A DNA stretch of 64,000 nucleotides from Robertmurraya sp047302285. Its GTDB lineage: Bacteria; Bacillota; Bacilli; Bacillales; Cytobacillaceae. Location: contig NZ_CP154845.1 in assembly GCF_047302285.1 (NCBI RefSeq), positions 3,410,001 through 3,474,000 on the forward strand, in the 5' to 3' direction. Below are positions 27,885 to 37,168 of the stretch, one piece after another. The notes beneath the pieces were generated by a model. The model was not told the origin of the DNA. It saw only the letters and a program-made list of their open reading frames with translations, and did no database searches. The translations under genes were made by a program, and so were the position numbers. Numbering within the stretch: position 1 is the first letter of the stretch; every line of letters begins with the position of its first letter.

Positions 27885-29141
27885 TTAATTTCTGATTGGA
27901 GGAGCCGTTTCTTCTGGACTTAACTCACGTATAAGTACCGGGACAGGATACGGCACTCCCTCTTTCTTCTCGAGTTTGATCGCATATAATGCTTGTAGTG
28001 CTTGATGATCCTCTTGACGGAAAGTCATCGCTCCTTTTGGTGTGTCAAAGCTCATCCCTTCCATCGTCTCAATCAATGTGTCTGCATCGGCAGCGCCGTC
28101 TGTCTTCTTTAATGCTTCAACGATTGCAATAGCTGCCGTCATTCCTCCAGGTGTGAACAGGTCTGGAACTTCTCCATTAAAACGAGCTTTATGCTCTTCA
28201 ACGAGCCAGTCATTTATTTCATTCTTTGGTAGGTCATGATAATAAACAGTAAAGCCCTCCATCCCAACGAGTGGTTCCATTGTGGCTAACGCAGGAATAT
28301 CTGGTGCTCCCGTTGAAATTTTAATCCCTTTTTCTTGAACCTTCATATCGGCAATTTGATTCCACGGAGAATTCGCCCCCGCCCAAACAACAAATACATA
28401 ATCTGGTTTGACATCAATAATCTTTTGAATATTAGAAGTGAAATCAGTAGCCGAAGGGTCCGCATATTCCTCATGCACAATTTCTGCTCCTAATTTTTCT
28501 GCTGCTTCTTTAAAAGCTGCGACTCCATCCCATCCAAATGAATAGTCAGGAGCAAATGTAGCAATTTTTACACCTTCACCAGCAATAGCAGCGGCACCTG
28601 CTACCGCATCTTGTGATGAGTTACGAGCGGTACGGAAAATGTAATCATTATATTCAGAACCGGTAATACTATCTGCCGCCGCTGGCTCTACAATCATAAT
28701 CTTTTCATATTCCTCTGCAAGTGGAAGTACAGCTAACGTATCTCCCGAACTCGATGAACCAACTAAGAAATCTACGCCATCTTCTTCCAATAACTTTGTT
28801 GCTTTTTGAACAGCTACCTCTGGTTTTGTTTCTGTATCCTCCACGATATATTCAATTTTGCGACCAGCTACTTCCATCGTTCCTTCTGTTGCATACTCTA
28901 ATCCCAATTCAAATCCTCTTACTGTTTGAAGTCCATATGACTCCAGACCACCTGTTTGCGAAGCGAGAACACCTATTTTTATCGCTTCCTTCGCTTGCGT
29001 TTCTTCCGTATCTGTATTTCCTTCATCTTGTTCCTCGTTCCCAGCATTCTCTGATGTCCCACTACAAGCACTGATGAGCATGATAAATAGGGCTACAAAT
29101 AATACAAACAATAAATTCTTTTTGAACGTTTTCACCTTCAC
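27885..29141 (-). CDS. LIV-type substrate-binding lipoprotein
   Basis: A 418-residue periplasmic-type binding protein held in the membrane by lipid. The signal peptide (about 1-25, basic then FVLFVALFIMLISAC) ends in lipobox LISAC. An acidic linker follows, then a Peripla_BP_6 domain (IKIGVLASQTGGLESYG; VDFLVGSSSSGDTLAVLPLAEE). The domain is of the amide/amino-acid/aromatic acid class, so the ligand may not be an amino acid at all. The GTG at 29141 follows GGGGGAAGA. It is the first gene of the operon that runs through livGFHM, the small protein, KAS III, hydrolase and SDR. Promoter with BTAD-type repeats lies 52 bases upstream. Confidence 0.92.
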   Translation of the reverse strand: MKVKTFKKNLLFVLFVALFIMLISACSGTSENAGNEEQDEGNTDTEETQAKEAIKIGVLASQTGGLESYGLQTVRGFELGLEYATEGTMEVAGRKIEYIVEDTETKPEVAVQKATKLLEEDGVDFLVGSSSSGDTLAVLPLAEEYEKIMIVEPAAADSITGSEYNDYIFRTARNSSQDAVAGAAAIAGEGVKIATFAPDYSFGWDGVAAFKEAAEKLGAEIVHEEYADPSATDFTSNIQKIIDVKPDYVFVVWAGANSPWNQIADMKVQEKGIKISTGAPDIPALATMEPLVGMEGFTVYYHDLPKNEINDWLVEEHKARFNGEVPDLFTPGGMTAAIAIVEALKKTDGAADADTLIETMEGMSFDTPKGAMTFRQEDHQALQALYAIKLEKKEGVPYPVPVLIRELSPEETAPPIRN

Positions 29142-29192
29142 TCTTCCCCCTTCATCTTTTTCAAAGTTAAAAGCTACTCAAGCCTTAGAACC

Positions 29193-29225
29193 ATCATAAA
29201 GAAAGGTGGTTACAACCGAGTTACA
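29193..29225 (-). promoter_or_regulatory. candidate BTAD-activator promoter of the LIV operon
   Basis: TGTAAC at 29225-29220 and again at 29214-29209 (11-bp step), then ten bases, then TATGAT (-10-like) at 29198-29193. There is no -35 hexamer. The arrangement is the same, base for base in spacing, as at 21481-21513. Confidence 0.62.
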
Positions 29226-29240
29226 GTCAAAATCACTTAT

Positions 29241-29268
29241 TAAAAAAAACAACCCCCTCGGGCTGTTC
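29241..29268 (-). terminator. terminator of the STAND/BTAD regulator gene
   Basis: AACAGCCC and GGGTTGTT arms around GAGG, then a T8 run on the minus strand; the stop codon of the regulator overlaps the first arm. Confidence 0.85.
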
Positions 29269-32200
29269 AAATAGGATGAATATTTTCTTGCGCCTCTAAA
29301 ATCATTTCATACATATGCTGCGTCGGTTCTAGCGGAGTGACTCCTAATTCCTCTTCTAATATTTCTGAGCATTTCTGATACCACTTCATGGCGAAAGGAC
29401 GATTATTTTTTCGGTAATAACAAAACATTAATAATCTATACGCTTCCTCCCACGTTCGATCCTTTTCAAGGATTCGTTCACACCAAAAAATTGCCTTGCT
29501 ATAATCTTCCTTTCGAACATATAATTGGGCTAGCTTTTCCGCTCCTCTTAGAAAGAGGACGAGCAGTCTCTCCCTTTCATTCAGACACCAATCATCAAAT
29601 ACTCTGTCATGTAAAAAGTCTCCCTTATATCGTTGCAGTCCTTTCTCAAGACAAGAAATGGCCTTCTCTCGATCCTCATTCTCATCCAATCCATGATTGA
29701 CCCATTCTTCAAATTCTATCGTGTCAAGTTCCAGATGTGCATTGGCGTTAATTCCATAAGTGGAACCCTCTCTTATGACAAAAAATGGCGTTGCTCTAGC
29801 TTTTCGATTTGGTTCTAAAGCATTATGCAAAGCATTTAAGGCAACCTTGAAATCTCTTGCTGCTCCTTTCTCACTCTGATTAGTCCAAAGCATTTGAAAA
29901 AGTTCTTCTTTTGTAAACATATACTTGTACTCCGTAATAAAAAACTGAAAAAGTTCCTTTGCTTTTCCTCTCTGCCAATCTCGTTCCTGTACCTCTCTAT
30001 CGCCAAGCCAGACCTTAAATTGACCTAGAGTCTCAACTCTCAACGTATATCCAGGATGAGAATCTAGCTGTGTTAACCCCATTTCTTGCAGTAACTTTCC
30101 AACATAGCTAGTCGAAAGCCCTTCCTTATAGGACTCAATTAACAATGGGGCAAAGACCTGTAAATCTCTCGGACCGAAAATACTCCGAGAATGAAAGAAA
30201 AACTCATAGTTTCCCAATTGAATACTTTTCAAGAATTGGAGCATGTATTTTTTATAAGTTTCAATCTTTTGCCTAGAAAAGAAAGTATATGCCTGCCAAA
30301 AATAGACAAGCATTTTTCCATATTCGTCTTGACAGGACTCTAGCATTTTCTCTGCCTTCTGCAAGTACCCAAACGCTTCTTTAAATCTTTCATTATAAAC
30401 GGATGCAATGCCCATGCTCATCGTAATTAAAGAAGATAACCAGAGATCCTCTACCCGCTCTGTTTCAAGCAAAGCAGCCTCCCCCACTTCAATCGCCCGT
30501 TCATACTCACCTTTACTTCCGTATAAAAGGCACAAACCCATTAATGGCTCCGCTTTTCCTCTCTCTACATGAATTTGATCCATAATCTCCAAAGCTGTTT
30601 CATAGCATTTTTTTGCTAACTTAACATCATATTTATGGAGGAGCTGTACAGCATGACCCATTCGAATCCATCCACATGCTTCTACAAAAGGGGATTGAAT
30701 TTCAATGCCTTGCTGAATCCCTATTTGTGAAAGCCTTTTCGCTTCCTCTCCATTTCCCCTAAAAGCCTCTATTAGTGATAAAAGTAAATCAGTCTCCCGA
30801 TGAGATTGAGGTAATGTATGTTTCATTTCTAGCTTTTGCTTTGATAATAATGTCTTTCGCGCTTTTTCAAGTCTTCCTGTTCGCAAATACAGCCTAGCTT
30901 CGAGATTTCCATCTACTCCTCGATCATTAAATGCGTAAGCGCGCTTCAACCATTTTTCAGCTTTCGCCGCTTTCCCCGAATTAATCAGATTTTCCGCTAG
31001 CAATTGATAAAGCCTTTGTGTTTCCTCTTCTGTACTTATATCACTTTGCTCACGAATTTCAATCGCTTGATACAATAATCGTTCCGCGTTGTAAGGTTGA
31101 ATCGTATCAAGATAAATTTTCGCCTTCCCTTCTAAAGCCTTACTTTTTTCTAACCAATCGCCTCGTTTTTCCGCCATATTTATTGCATGCTCATATGATG
31201 ACGCAGCTTCCTCATACAAAGAGCGATATCTTTCCACTTCTCCCTGTAAAAACCATAATTTATAATAGCGTTCCTTCAATTCATGACTCATTTTCATTAA
31301 CCGTTCATGTAAGCTTTCCAGTTTCCCACTTTCAAGTAGTCTTACCCCATAATCATTCAAGAGAGCAGCCATCGCCTCAAAGTTTCCGATCATTTCGTAA
31401 TGACCGACTGCCCGTTCCCATCGTCCTCTTTGCTCAAAATAGCGAGCACATCTCTCATGTATCAGAATAAAGTTCCGCGGCTGGTGTAGTCGCAATTGTC
31501 CTTCCAAAAATTCTTTAAAAAGGGCATGATAACGAAATTGTTCTTCTCCTAATTTATGGATGAATAAGTTGCGTTCATGGATCTGCTTTAACATTTCTTC
31601 TGCTCCAGTAACACCTAATACTTCCTCGCAAATGGCCTCATTAATTTCCTCCAGTACACTTGTTTGCTCTAGAAATTGTTGAATCATAGGTGGTTGCTTT
31701 TCAAAGACTTCCAATGCTAAGTAATGAAACAAATCGTCAGAGGTTAGTAATGTTTTCTTAAATACCTTCTCCATTCCCGTTTGGTCCAAGAGTTGCTGGG
31801 CAAACATTCCGAGCGCAATCACCCACCCTTCCGTGAGGAGAAATATTTCTTCCACTTGTTCCTCGTCGAGCTCAATTTCGTATAGTTCATTTAATAAGAG
31901 CTCTACTTCTGCTTTTGTTAAAACAAGATCATCCTTTGTTATTTCTAATAATTGCTGACTGACCTTCATTTTCTTGAGCGGCTTCCAAATTGGCTTGCTT
32001 CTACTTGAGGCAACTATATGTAGATTTTCTGGTATATGCTCTAATAATTTTTCCATCCAGTGATTGACATTATAGGAATGCTCAATCTGGTGAAAGTCAT
32101 CAAGGATGAGGGTCAATTCATCAGCTATATGTACAATTTCATTTATAAATAGCGTACATAAATGGGTAATTTCATGCTCGCGTACATAGGGATTCATATC

Positions 32201-32513
32201 ATTCATATATCCCTTTAATTCCTCACCAAAAAGAGGAAATTCTTTCTGAATAGTTGCCACCATATACGTTAAAAACGTGATAATATCATCATCAGAAGAG
32301 GTGATAGAATACCAACAGCAAGATGCCTTTTCATCGCTCACAAACAGCGCCAATGCAGTACTTTTACCGTATCCTGCTCCTGCATGCACAAGCGTTAATG
32401 GATATTTTGTAATCGTTTTCATTTTTCTTGTTCAGCTTTGCTCTCCGAAGAGATTCATCCCTATACTTTGGTGGCACTAGCTTTGTTGTCATCACTGGTA
32501 CTTGCTTCTCCAT
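29267..32513 (-). CDS. MalT-like STAND ATPase with C-terminal BTAD domain, frameshifted near its start
   Basis: A large transcriptional activator. The intact frame from 32422 encodes 1051 residues: NTPase with Walker A AGAGYGKST (9-17) and Walker B LILDDFHQ, a long helical TPR-like middle, and from about residue 805 a winged-helix plus bacterial transcriptional activator (BTAD) domain of the SARP type (VETLGQFKVWLGDREV; WQRGKAKELFQFF). The frame opens almost at the Walker A, too short for the family. Upstream, an ATG at 32513 with a GGGGGAG site starts a second frame with a typical MalT-like N-terminus (VPVMTTKLVPPKYRDESLRR). The two join if one A is removed from the A5 run at 32422-32426. 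So the gene is broken, or this is a base-calling error. It lies next to the LIV operon and probably activates it. Confidence 0.85.
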
Positions 32514-32532
32514 TCTACTCTCCCCCTTCCGT

Positions 32533-32547
32533 ATTTTTCTGAAAGTT
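32533..32547. promoter_or_regulatory. CodY-like box before the STAND/BTAD gene
   Basis: On the minus strand AACTTTCAGAAAAAT agrees with the CodY consensus AATTTTCWGAAAATT at 13 of 15 positions, 20 bases before the ATG at 32513. Confidence 0.4.
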
Positions 32548-32574
32548 CTATCATTTAGTTTATCATATCACGGC

Positions 32575-32604
32575 AAAAAAAAGACTCGAAATATCTCGAG
32601 TCTT
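32575..32604 (-). terminator. terminator of the signal-peptidase operon
   Basis: AAGACTCGA and TCGAGTCTT arms and a T8 run on the minus strand, a few bases after the sip stop. Confidence 0.9.
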
Positions 32605-32610
32605 AAGAAT

Positions 32611-33165
32611 TTAGAAGGATATCCCCATATGATCAAGCGGCCAATAGCGTAAATTCACCTTTCCTACCACTTGCTCAACTGAAATAAATCCGAATTGGCG
32701 ACTGTCCCAACTTCCTAAACGATTATCCCCTAACACGAATAGCTTTCCTTCTGGCACAACTTCTTCACCTGTTTTTTCAAGTAACGTAAAATCTTCTGTA
32801 AGTCTTCTTGTTAACCCTTGATAGCGATATTTATCTAAATACGGTTCATCTACCTTTTTCCCGTTCACATAAAGCTGATCATCCTTATACTCTAACGTAT
32901 CTCCTGGTAAACCAATGATCCGTTTTACAAAGTCTTCTTCCTTGTTAGCATGAAAAACAATGACATCAAATCGTTCTAAATCTTCAATTTGAAAGCCGAT
33001 TTTATTCACAATCAACTTATTTCCATCTTGGAGAGTTGGCATCATGGATTCCCCTTCCACGACATAATTCGAAAAGAAAAAAGCTCGAATGAAAACAAAA
33101 ATAATTAAGCCGATCCCAATTGCTTTGACCCATTCTAACCCTTCTTTTTTCACATCCTCTAACAA
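32611..33165 (-). CDS. sip: type I signal peptidase
   Basis: A membrane-anchored serine protease of 184 residues that removes Sec and Tat signal peptides outside the membrane. An N-terminal anchor (about 15-32) precedes the catalytic serine (Ser40, EGESMMPTL) and the general-base lysine (Lys81, FVKRIIGLPGD). Box E GDNRLGSWDSRQFG is present. It is of the short Gram-positive (SipS/T/V) type. I take the TTG at 33165, six bases after GGGGGAG; that site overlaps the ATG at 33180, which would add five residues and has no site of its own. It is the last gene of an LCP-yhjE-sip operon, and yhjE-sip adjacency is as in B. subtilis (sipV). Confidence 0.9.
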   Translation of the reverse strand: MLEDVKKEGLEWVKAIGIGLIIFVFIRAFFFSNYVVEGESMMPTLQDGNKLIVNKIGFQIEDLERFDVIVFHANKEEDFVKRIIGLPGDTLEYKDDQLYVNGKKVDEPYLDKYRYQGLTRRLTEDFTLLEKTGEEVVPEGKLFVLGDNRLGSWDSRQFGFISVEQVVGKVNLRYWPLDHMGISF

Positions 33166-33198
33166 AGCGAACTCCCCCATCCCATTGTTTAAACTTTC

Positions 33199-33816
33199 TT
33201 ATGAGTGTTGTCTTTCCTTTTTAACGCCATTGTTTAAGCGAATCTCTATTTGTTTTCCAACTAGCCAAAGAATAAAAATAACAACTCCTACTATCGCGGT
33301 TCTTATCGGCTGAGTAATAAGGGAGCGGATATCATGACCGACAAAGCTGATCATAAAAACCATTACCATTTTCCCCGTAAGTACAGCAAGCATGTATTGA
33401 TAAATGCTTATTTTCGATAGACCAGCGACGATATTCACAACTGCTGATGGTGTAAAAGGAAAACATAGTAACAAGAATAGTGGGCCAAAACCGTGCCTTT
33501 CCACCCATGCGGTTAGCTTTTGCACCTTTGGATTTCTCTTCAAAAAAGCAAAGAATCGTTTCTGTCCAAAACGCCTTATTAACAGAAAAACAAGATAGGC
33601 CCCAACTGATGCTCCTATCCATGAGAACAGGAATCCAAACCACAAACCAAAAGCATTGGCATTTGCCATAACAAATAGAACTAATGGTAAGAAAGGTAAA
33701 AACGCTTCAACCATTGGTAGTAAAATCCCTGGTATCGGTCCAAAGGAACGGTACTCTTCAATGATTTCCATAATATTTTCTAATGTAATCCATTCTTTTA
33801 ATACTTCGACGTCCAT
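33199..33816 (-). CDS. yhjE: TVP38/TMEM64 (DedA-like) family membrane protein
   Basis: A 205-residue membrane protein with about five hydrophobic segments. It carries the VTT/SNARE-associated motif FGPIPGILLPMVEAFLPFLPL and a central LLLCFPFTPSAVVNIVAGLS stretch, typical of this family, with a basic C-terminus. Relatives are thought to move or scramble lipids. The ATG at 33816 follows GGGAGA. It is 15 bases after the LCP gene and upstream of sip, matching the yhjE-sipV pair of B. subtilis, which is the basis of the symbol. Confidence 0.85.
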   Translation of the reverse strand: MDVEVLKEWITLENIMEIIEEYRSFGPIPGILLPMVEAFLPFLPLVLFVMANANAFGLWFGFLFSWIGASVGAYLVFLLIRRFGQKRFFAFLKRNPKVQKLTAWVERHGFGPLFLLLCFPFTPSAVVNIVAGLSKISIYQYMLAVLTGKMVMVFMISFVGHDIRSLITQPIRTAIVGVVIFILWLVGKQIEIRLNNGVKKERQHS

Positions 33817-33831
33817 TAAGTATCTCCCTTT

Positions 33832-34767
33832 TTATTCTGCAAGGAATTCGTGAATTGCTTCTTTATTCTTTTCTATATCGATAGATAATACTTCTGCTCC
33901 TTTAATGGTAGCATTTTCCCATGCTTTATCCACTGGAATTGTAAGAGAATCAATGTTGCGATTCTCTTTAGATAGGAAATCTTTTCCAATATATAGCATA
34001 TCTCCTGTATCCATGTTCGTATTGATAAACGGTGTGACGACCCCAATCAATTTTGGAAGCTTGGCAATTGTTTGGATGCTTGTAAGCTGTGAACCAATTT
34101 CTTTGACTACTTTTTGCTGGCGCTCGACTCTTCCAAAATCCCCTATAGCATCATGGCGAAAGCGAACATAACCCAGTAGATGCTCTCCATCTAAGCTCTG
34201 CAGTCCAGGTTGAAGGGTCACGCCAATATTATGAGACATTTTCTTTTCAACATCGACCTCGACTCCAGTTGGAAATGCTTGATCTATGAGCTGAACAAAT
34301 CCTTCAAAATCTACAATCGCATAGTATTGAATATCTATGTCAAAGTTCTCTTTTAGTGTTTCCCTAAGTAGTTCTGGGCCTCCAAGGGCAAACGCTGTAT
34401 TTATTCTATTTTGTCGATACCCAGGTATATCAACAAAAGAATCTCTCATCACCGATATTAGCTTATATGTCCCTTTATCTGGATGGTATCTAGCAATCAT
34501 AATCGTGTCTGTTCGAGCTTGTTCTTCCCCACGAGAATCACTCCCTAGTAAAAGGACATTCGTTCCACCGTATTGATCCTGTTCCCCATTAAACTCGTAC
34601 TCCTCTTGTAAAATCGGATTCCCCTCGGCCTTTTCTGAAGACTGGGACACTCCTTGTTGGTATTGAAAATATGTGTACCCAAGTGGCGCTGCAATACATA
34701 AAAAGAGGATCAAGAGCAGGACCTTCCATTTTCTTTTTTTCTTTTGCCTTTGTTTTTCATATCTCAT
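33832..34767 (-). CDS. LytR-CpsA-Psr (LCP) family protein
   Basis: A membrane-anchored enzyme of 311 residues that in this family transfers teichoic acids or other glycopolymers from lipid carrier to peptidoglycan. It has a basic N-terminus, one membrane anchor (about 16-33), then the extracellular LCP domain: NVLLLGSDSRGEEQARTDT, SVMRDSFVDIPGYRQNRIN, DFEGFVQLID and a VRFRHDAIGDFGRVERQQ box with the conserved arginines. Which of TagT, TagU or TagV it matches cannot be told. The start follows AGGAG. Confidence 0.9.
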   Translation of the reverse strand: MRYEKQRQKKKRKWKVLLLILFLCIAAPLGYTYFQYQQGVSQSSEKAEGNPILQEEYEFNGEQDQYGGTNVLLLGSDSRGEEQARTDTIMIARYHPDKGTYKLISVMRDSFVDIPGYRQNRINTAFALGGPELLRETLKENFDIDIQYYAIVDFEGFVQLIDQAFPTGVEVDVEKKMSHNIGVTLQPGLQSLDGEHLLGYVRFRHDAIGDFGRVERQQKVVKEIGSQLTSIQTIAKLPKLIGVVTPFINTNMDTGDMLYIGKDFLSKENRNIDSLTIPVDKAWENATIKGAEVLSIDIEKNKEAIHEFLAE

Positions 34768-34968
34768 CTAATATACTCCTAACCAATCTGCAAATTTCTA
34801 CTATATTAGACATTCTTTTTTCCTAAGAAGTTTCATAATTATAAATATGTCTTTTCGAGAGAGACAATACTCCTCTACCGTCTTTATTTAAGAGTATCAA
34901 AAATCGGTATTTTTTTCTATTTTAATTGGTAAGGATGGTTGCAAGAATCGATCAAGAGAATGAAAGAA

Positions 34969-34993
34969 CCGCAAAACATGAAGCTTTGCGGTT
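34969..34993 (-). terminator. terminator of the S9 peptidase gene
   Basis: AACCGCAAA and TTTGCGGTT arms around a seven-base loop, with a CTTTC tail on the minus strand. Confidence 0.7.
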
Positions 34994-35006
34994 AAATGGC
35001 TCTTCT

Positions 35007-36986
35007 TTATTTAATATACTCTTTAAACCAATTTAAAATGTAATTTAATCGAGCAATTCTTAAACTTGGTTTTCCACTTCGAGAAAGTTCATGATTAGAT
35101 TCTGGGAAGCGAACAAATTTTGTTTCCTTCTTACGATGTTTTAAAGCAATATATAGTTGTTCAGCTTGTTCAATTGGACAACGGAAATCTTTTTCACTAT
35201 GCAAAATGAGAAGCGGTGTTTCTACGTTGCCAATGTATGCAAGTGGGGAATGCTTCCATAATGTTTCTACATCTTCAAGCTCACTCTTTATCTGCCATGC
35301 ATTGAAATAGTAACCGATATCGCTGACCCCATAAAAGCTAATCCAATTGGAAATCGAACGTTGGGTGACTGCTGCTTTGAAGCGATTTGTATGGCCAACA
35401 ATCCAGTTTGTCATGAAGCCACCATAACTTCCACCTGTTACCCCTAATCGATTTTCATCAATAAAATCATATTTTTCTAACGCATAATCGACTGCTTCCA
35501 TTAAATCTGCGTAATCTCTTCCACCATAATCTCCACGTACGGCATCAACAAATTTTTGCCCGTAACCATGGCTTCCTCTTGGATTAATAAACAGAACGGC
35601 GTATCCTTCTGCCGCTAGCGTTTGAAATTCGTGGAAGTAGGAATTGGCGTACATTGCATGTGGTCCACCATGAATTTCAAGAATAAGTGGATATTTCTTT
35701 CCTTCCTCAAAATGAGCAGGCTTCATTAACCAACCGTGTAGCTCCCAATCATCCTTCGATTTGAATTCAATTTCTTCTACTTCTGCTAATGTTACTTCAT
35801 TGGCATACTCGTTATTTACATTCGTTAATGGGGTAAGTTCACCTGTTGGAACATCCAATAAGAATAATTCACCTTGTAATGTCGGCTTACTAATCGCCAC
35901 AACCGCTTGATTTAATGCCCCGCCAGTTGTTAACCCGTAGACATGCTGATTGTCCAATAATGCAGGATACATCTCACCTTTTAAGGAGCCATAATAAACG
36001 ACGGTATTTCCATGATCAGATGCTAGGAAATAGAAGCTCTCATTATCTTCTGCCCAAAGCAATCCTGGTGAAACAGCCCCCTGTTGAAAATCTCCAATTG
36101 CGAAATCACCAATTAATAAATCCGATTCCGCAGTGAGGCAAGTTAGTTCCTTTTGTTCTGTATCATAAACCCAAATTTTCATTAATGTTGCATTCTCAAA
36201 TTCTCGTTCATGACCAAGAAGACCGATATATTTTCCATTTGGAGACCATGTGACCCCACCGAAATAACCCGTGCTTGGTGTAATTTTTTCAAATTCCTTC
36301 GTTTGTAAATCGAGTAAGAATACATCATTTACAAAGGAGAAATCTAAATTCTCGCTGAAGTCAGCTGATACCGCTAACGACTTCCCATCTGGTGACCAGC
36401 CTTGTAGATGATAATCGCGCTTTCCTTCTGTTACTAGTTCGACTTTCCCAGTCTCAACATCTACAATCGCAATTTGTGAGTATTTTCCGTTCCAAAAACC
36501 AGCAGAATCTGATTTATATTTCATTTTATCCACTTCAAGTGGGACTAATTTTTTTTCTTCCTTCTTTTCCCCATCTTCTAATTTTTCATCTGTAGTCAAA
36601 GATACGTTGAAGGCGATTTTCTTTCCATCAGATGACCAGACCGGATTGGATGCACCATAAATAGAATCGGTCATTTGACGTGCTTCTCCCCCATTTACAT
36701 GTATGACATAAATTTGATTTTTCCCGCTACGATTTGAAACAAAGGCAAGCCCGTCCTCAGTAGGTGACCAGCGCGGCGAATGATTGCGATAATCTCCATA
36801 AGTCCACTGAACAGGAGCTTTTTTTTCTTCTACATTTATGTAAAAAAGATTAGATACATACTCATCTTTTTCTTCTGAAATGCTTGTCTCCACGTATACA
36901 AGATCTTTTCCATTTGTGCTCAAGCGTGGGTCTGCAGCTGATTTCAATTCGTATAAGTCTTCCGCTTTTAAATACCTTTTCGACAT
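35007..36986 (-). CDS. S9 family (prolyl oligopeptidase/acylaminoacyl type) peptidase
   Basis: A cytoplasmic serine peptidase of 659 residues. The N-terminal two thirds is a WD40-like beta-propeller (repeats such as SPRWSPTEDGLAFVSNRSG, NPVWSSDGKKIAF and GVTWSPNGKYIG). The C-terminal alpha/beta hydrolase domain has the GGSYGG elbow (Ser520), Asp600 (SEKDFRCP) and His632 (ESNHELS). The family is S9C, like B. subtilis YuxL. It should cleave small peptides or N-acyl peptides. The ATG at 36986 has GGAGGGG six bases upstream; the one 15 bases earlier has none. Confidence 0.93.
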   Translation of the reverse strand: MSKRYLKAEDLYELKSAADPRLSTNGKDLVYVETSISEEKDEYVSNLFYINVEEKKAPVQWTYGDYRNHSPRWSPTEDGLAFVSNRSGKNQIYVIHVNGGEARQMTDSIYGASNPVWSSDGKKIAFNVSLTTDEKLEDGEKKEEKKLVPLEVDKMKYKSDSAGFWNGKYSQIAIVDVETGKVELVTEGKRDYHLQGWSPDGKSLAVSADFSENLDFSFVNDVFLLDLQTKEFEKITPSTGYFGGVTWSPNGKYIGLLGHEREFENATLMKIWVYDTEQKELTCLTAESDLLIGDFAIGDFQQGAVSPGLLWAEDNESFYFLASDHGNTVVYYGSLKGEMYPALLDNQHVYGLTTGGALNQAVVAISKPTLQGELFLLDVPTGELTPLTNVNNEYANEVTLAEVEEIEFKSKDDWELHGWLMKPAHFEEGKKYPLILEIHGGPHAMYANSYFHEFQTLAAEGYAVLFINPRGSHGYGQKFVDAVRGDYGGRDYADLMEAVDYALEKYDFIDENRLGVTGGSYGGFMTNWIVGHTNRFKAAVTQRSISNWISFYGVSDIGYYFNAWQIKSELEDVETLWKHSPLAYIGNVETPLLILHSEKDFRCPIEQAEQLYIALKHRKKETKFVRFPESNHELSRSGKPSLRIARLNYILNWFKEYIK

Positions 36987-37168
36987 TTTAATCCCCTCCA
37001 TATTTCAATCTTATATTTATTTCGATAATTGAAATAAATACTCCTTCTTTTTATCTTCATTTTTTTACAAATTATAAAAATAAATCAGATTCGTACATAT
37101 GTTCTTGCCAAATGCATATACTTTATATAAAATATATACGAACATACGTTTGAGAAGGGTGATTGATT

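Noticed and set aside
32428..32652. 74-codon plus-strand frame over the regulator start
   Set aside because: It is antisense to the N-terminus of the STAND/BTAD gene and to a terminator, with no ribosome-binding site.
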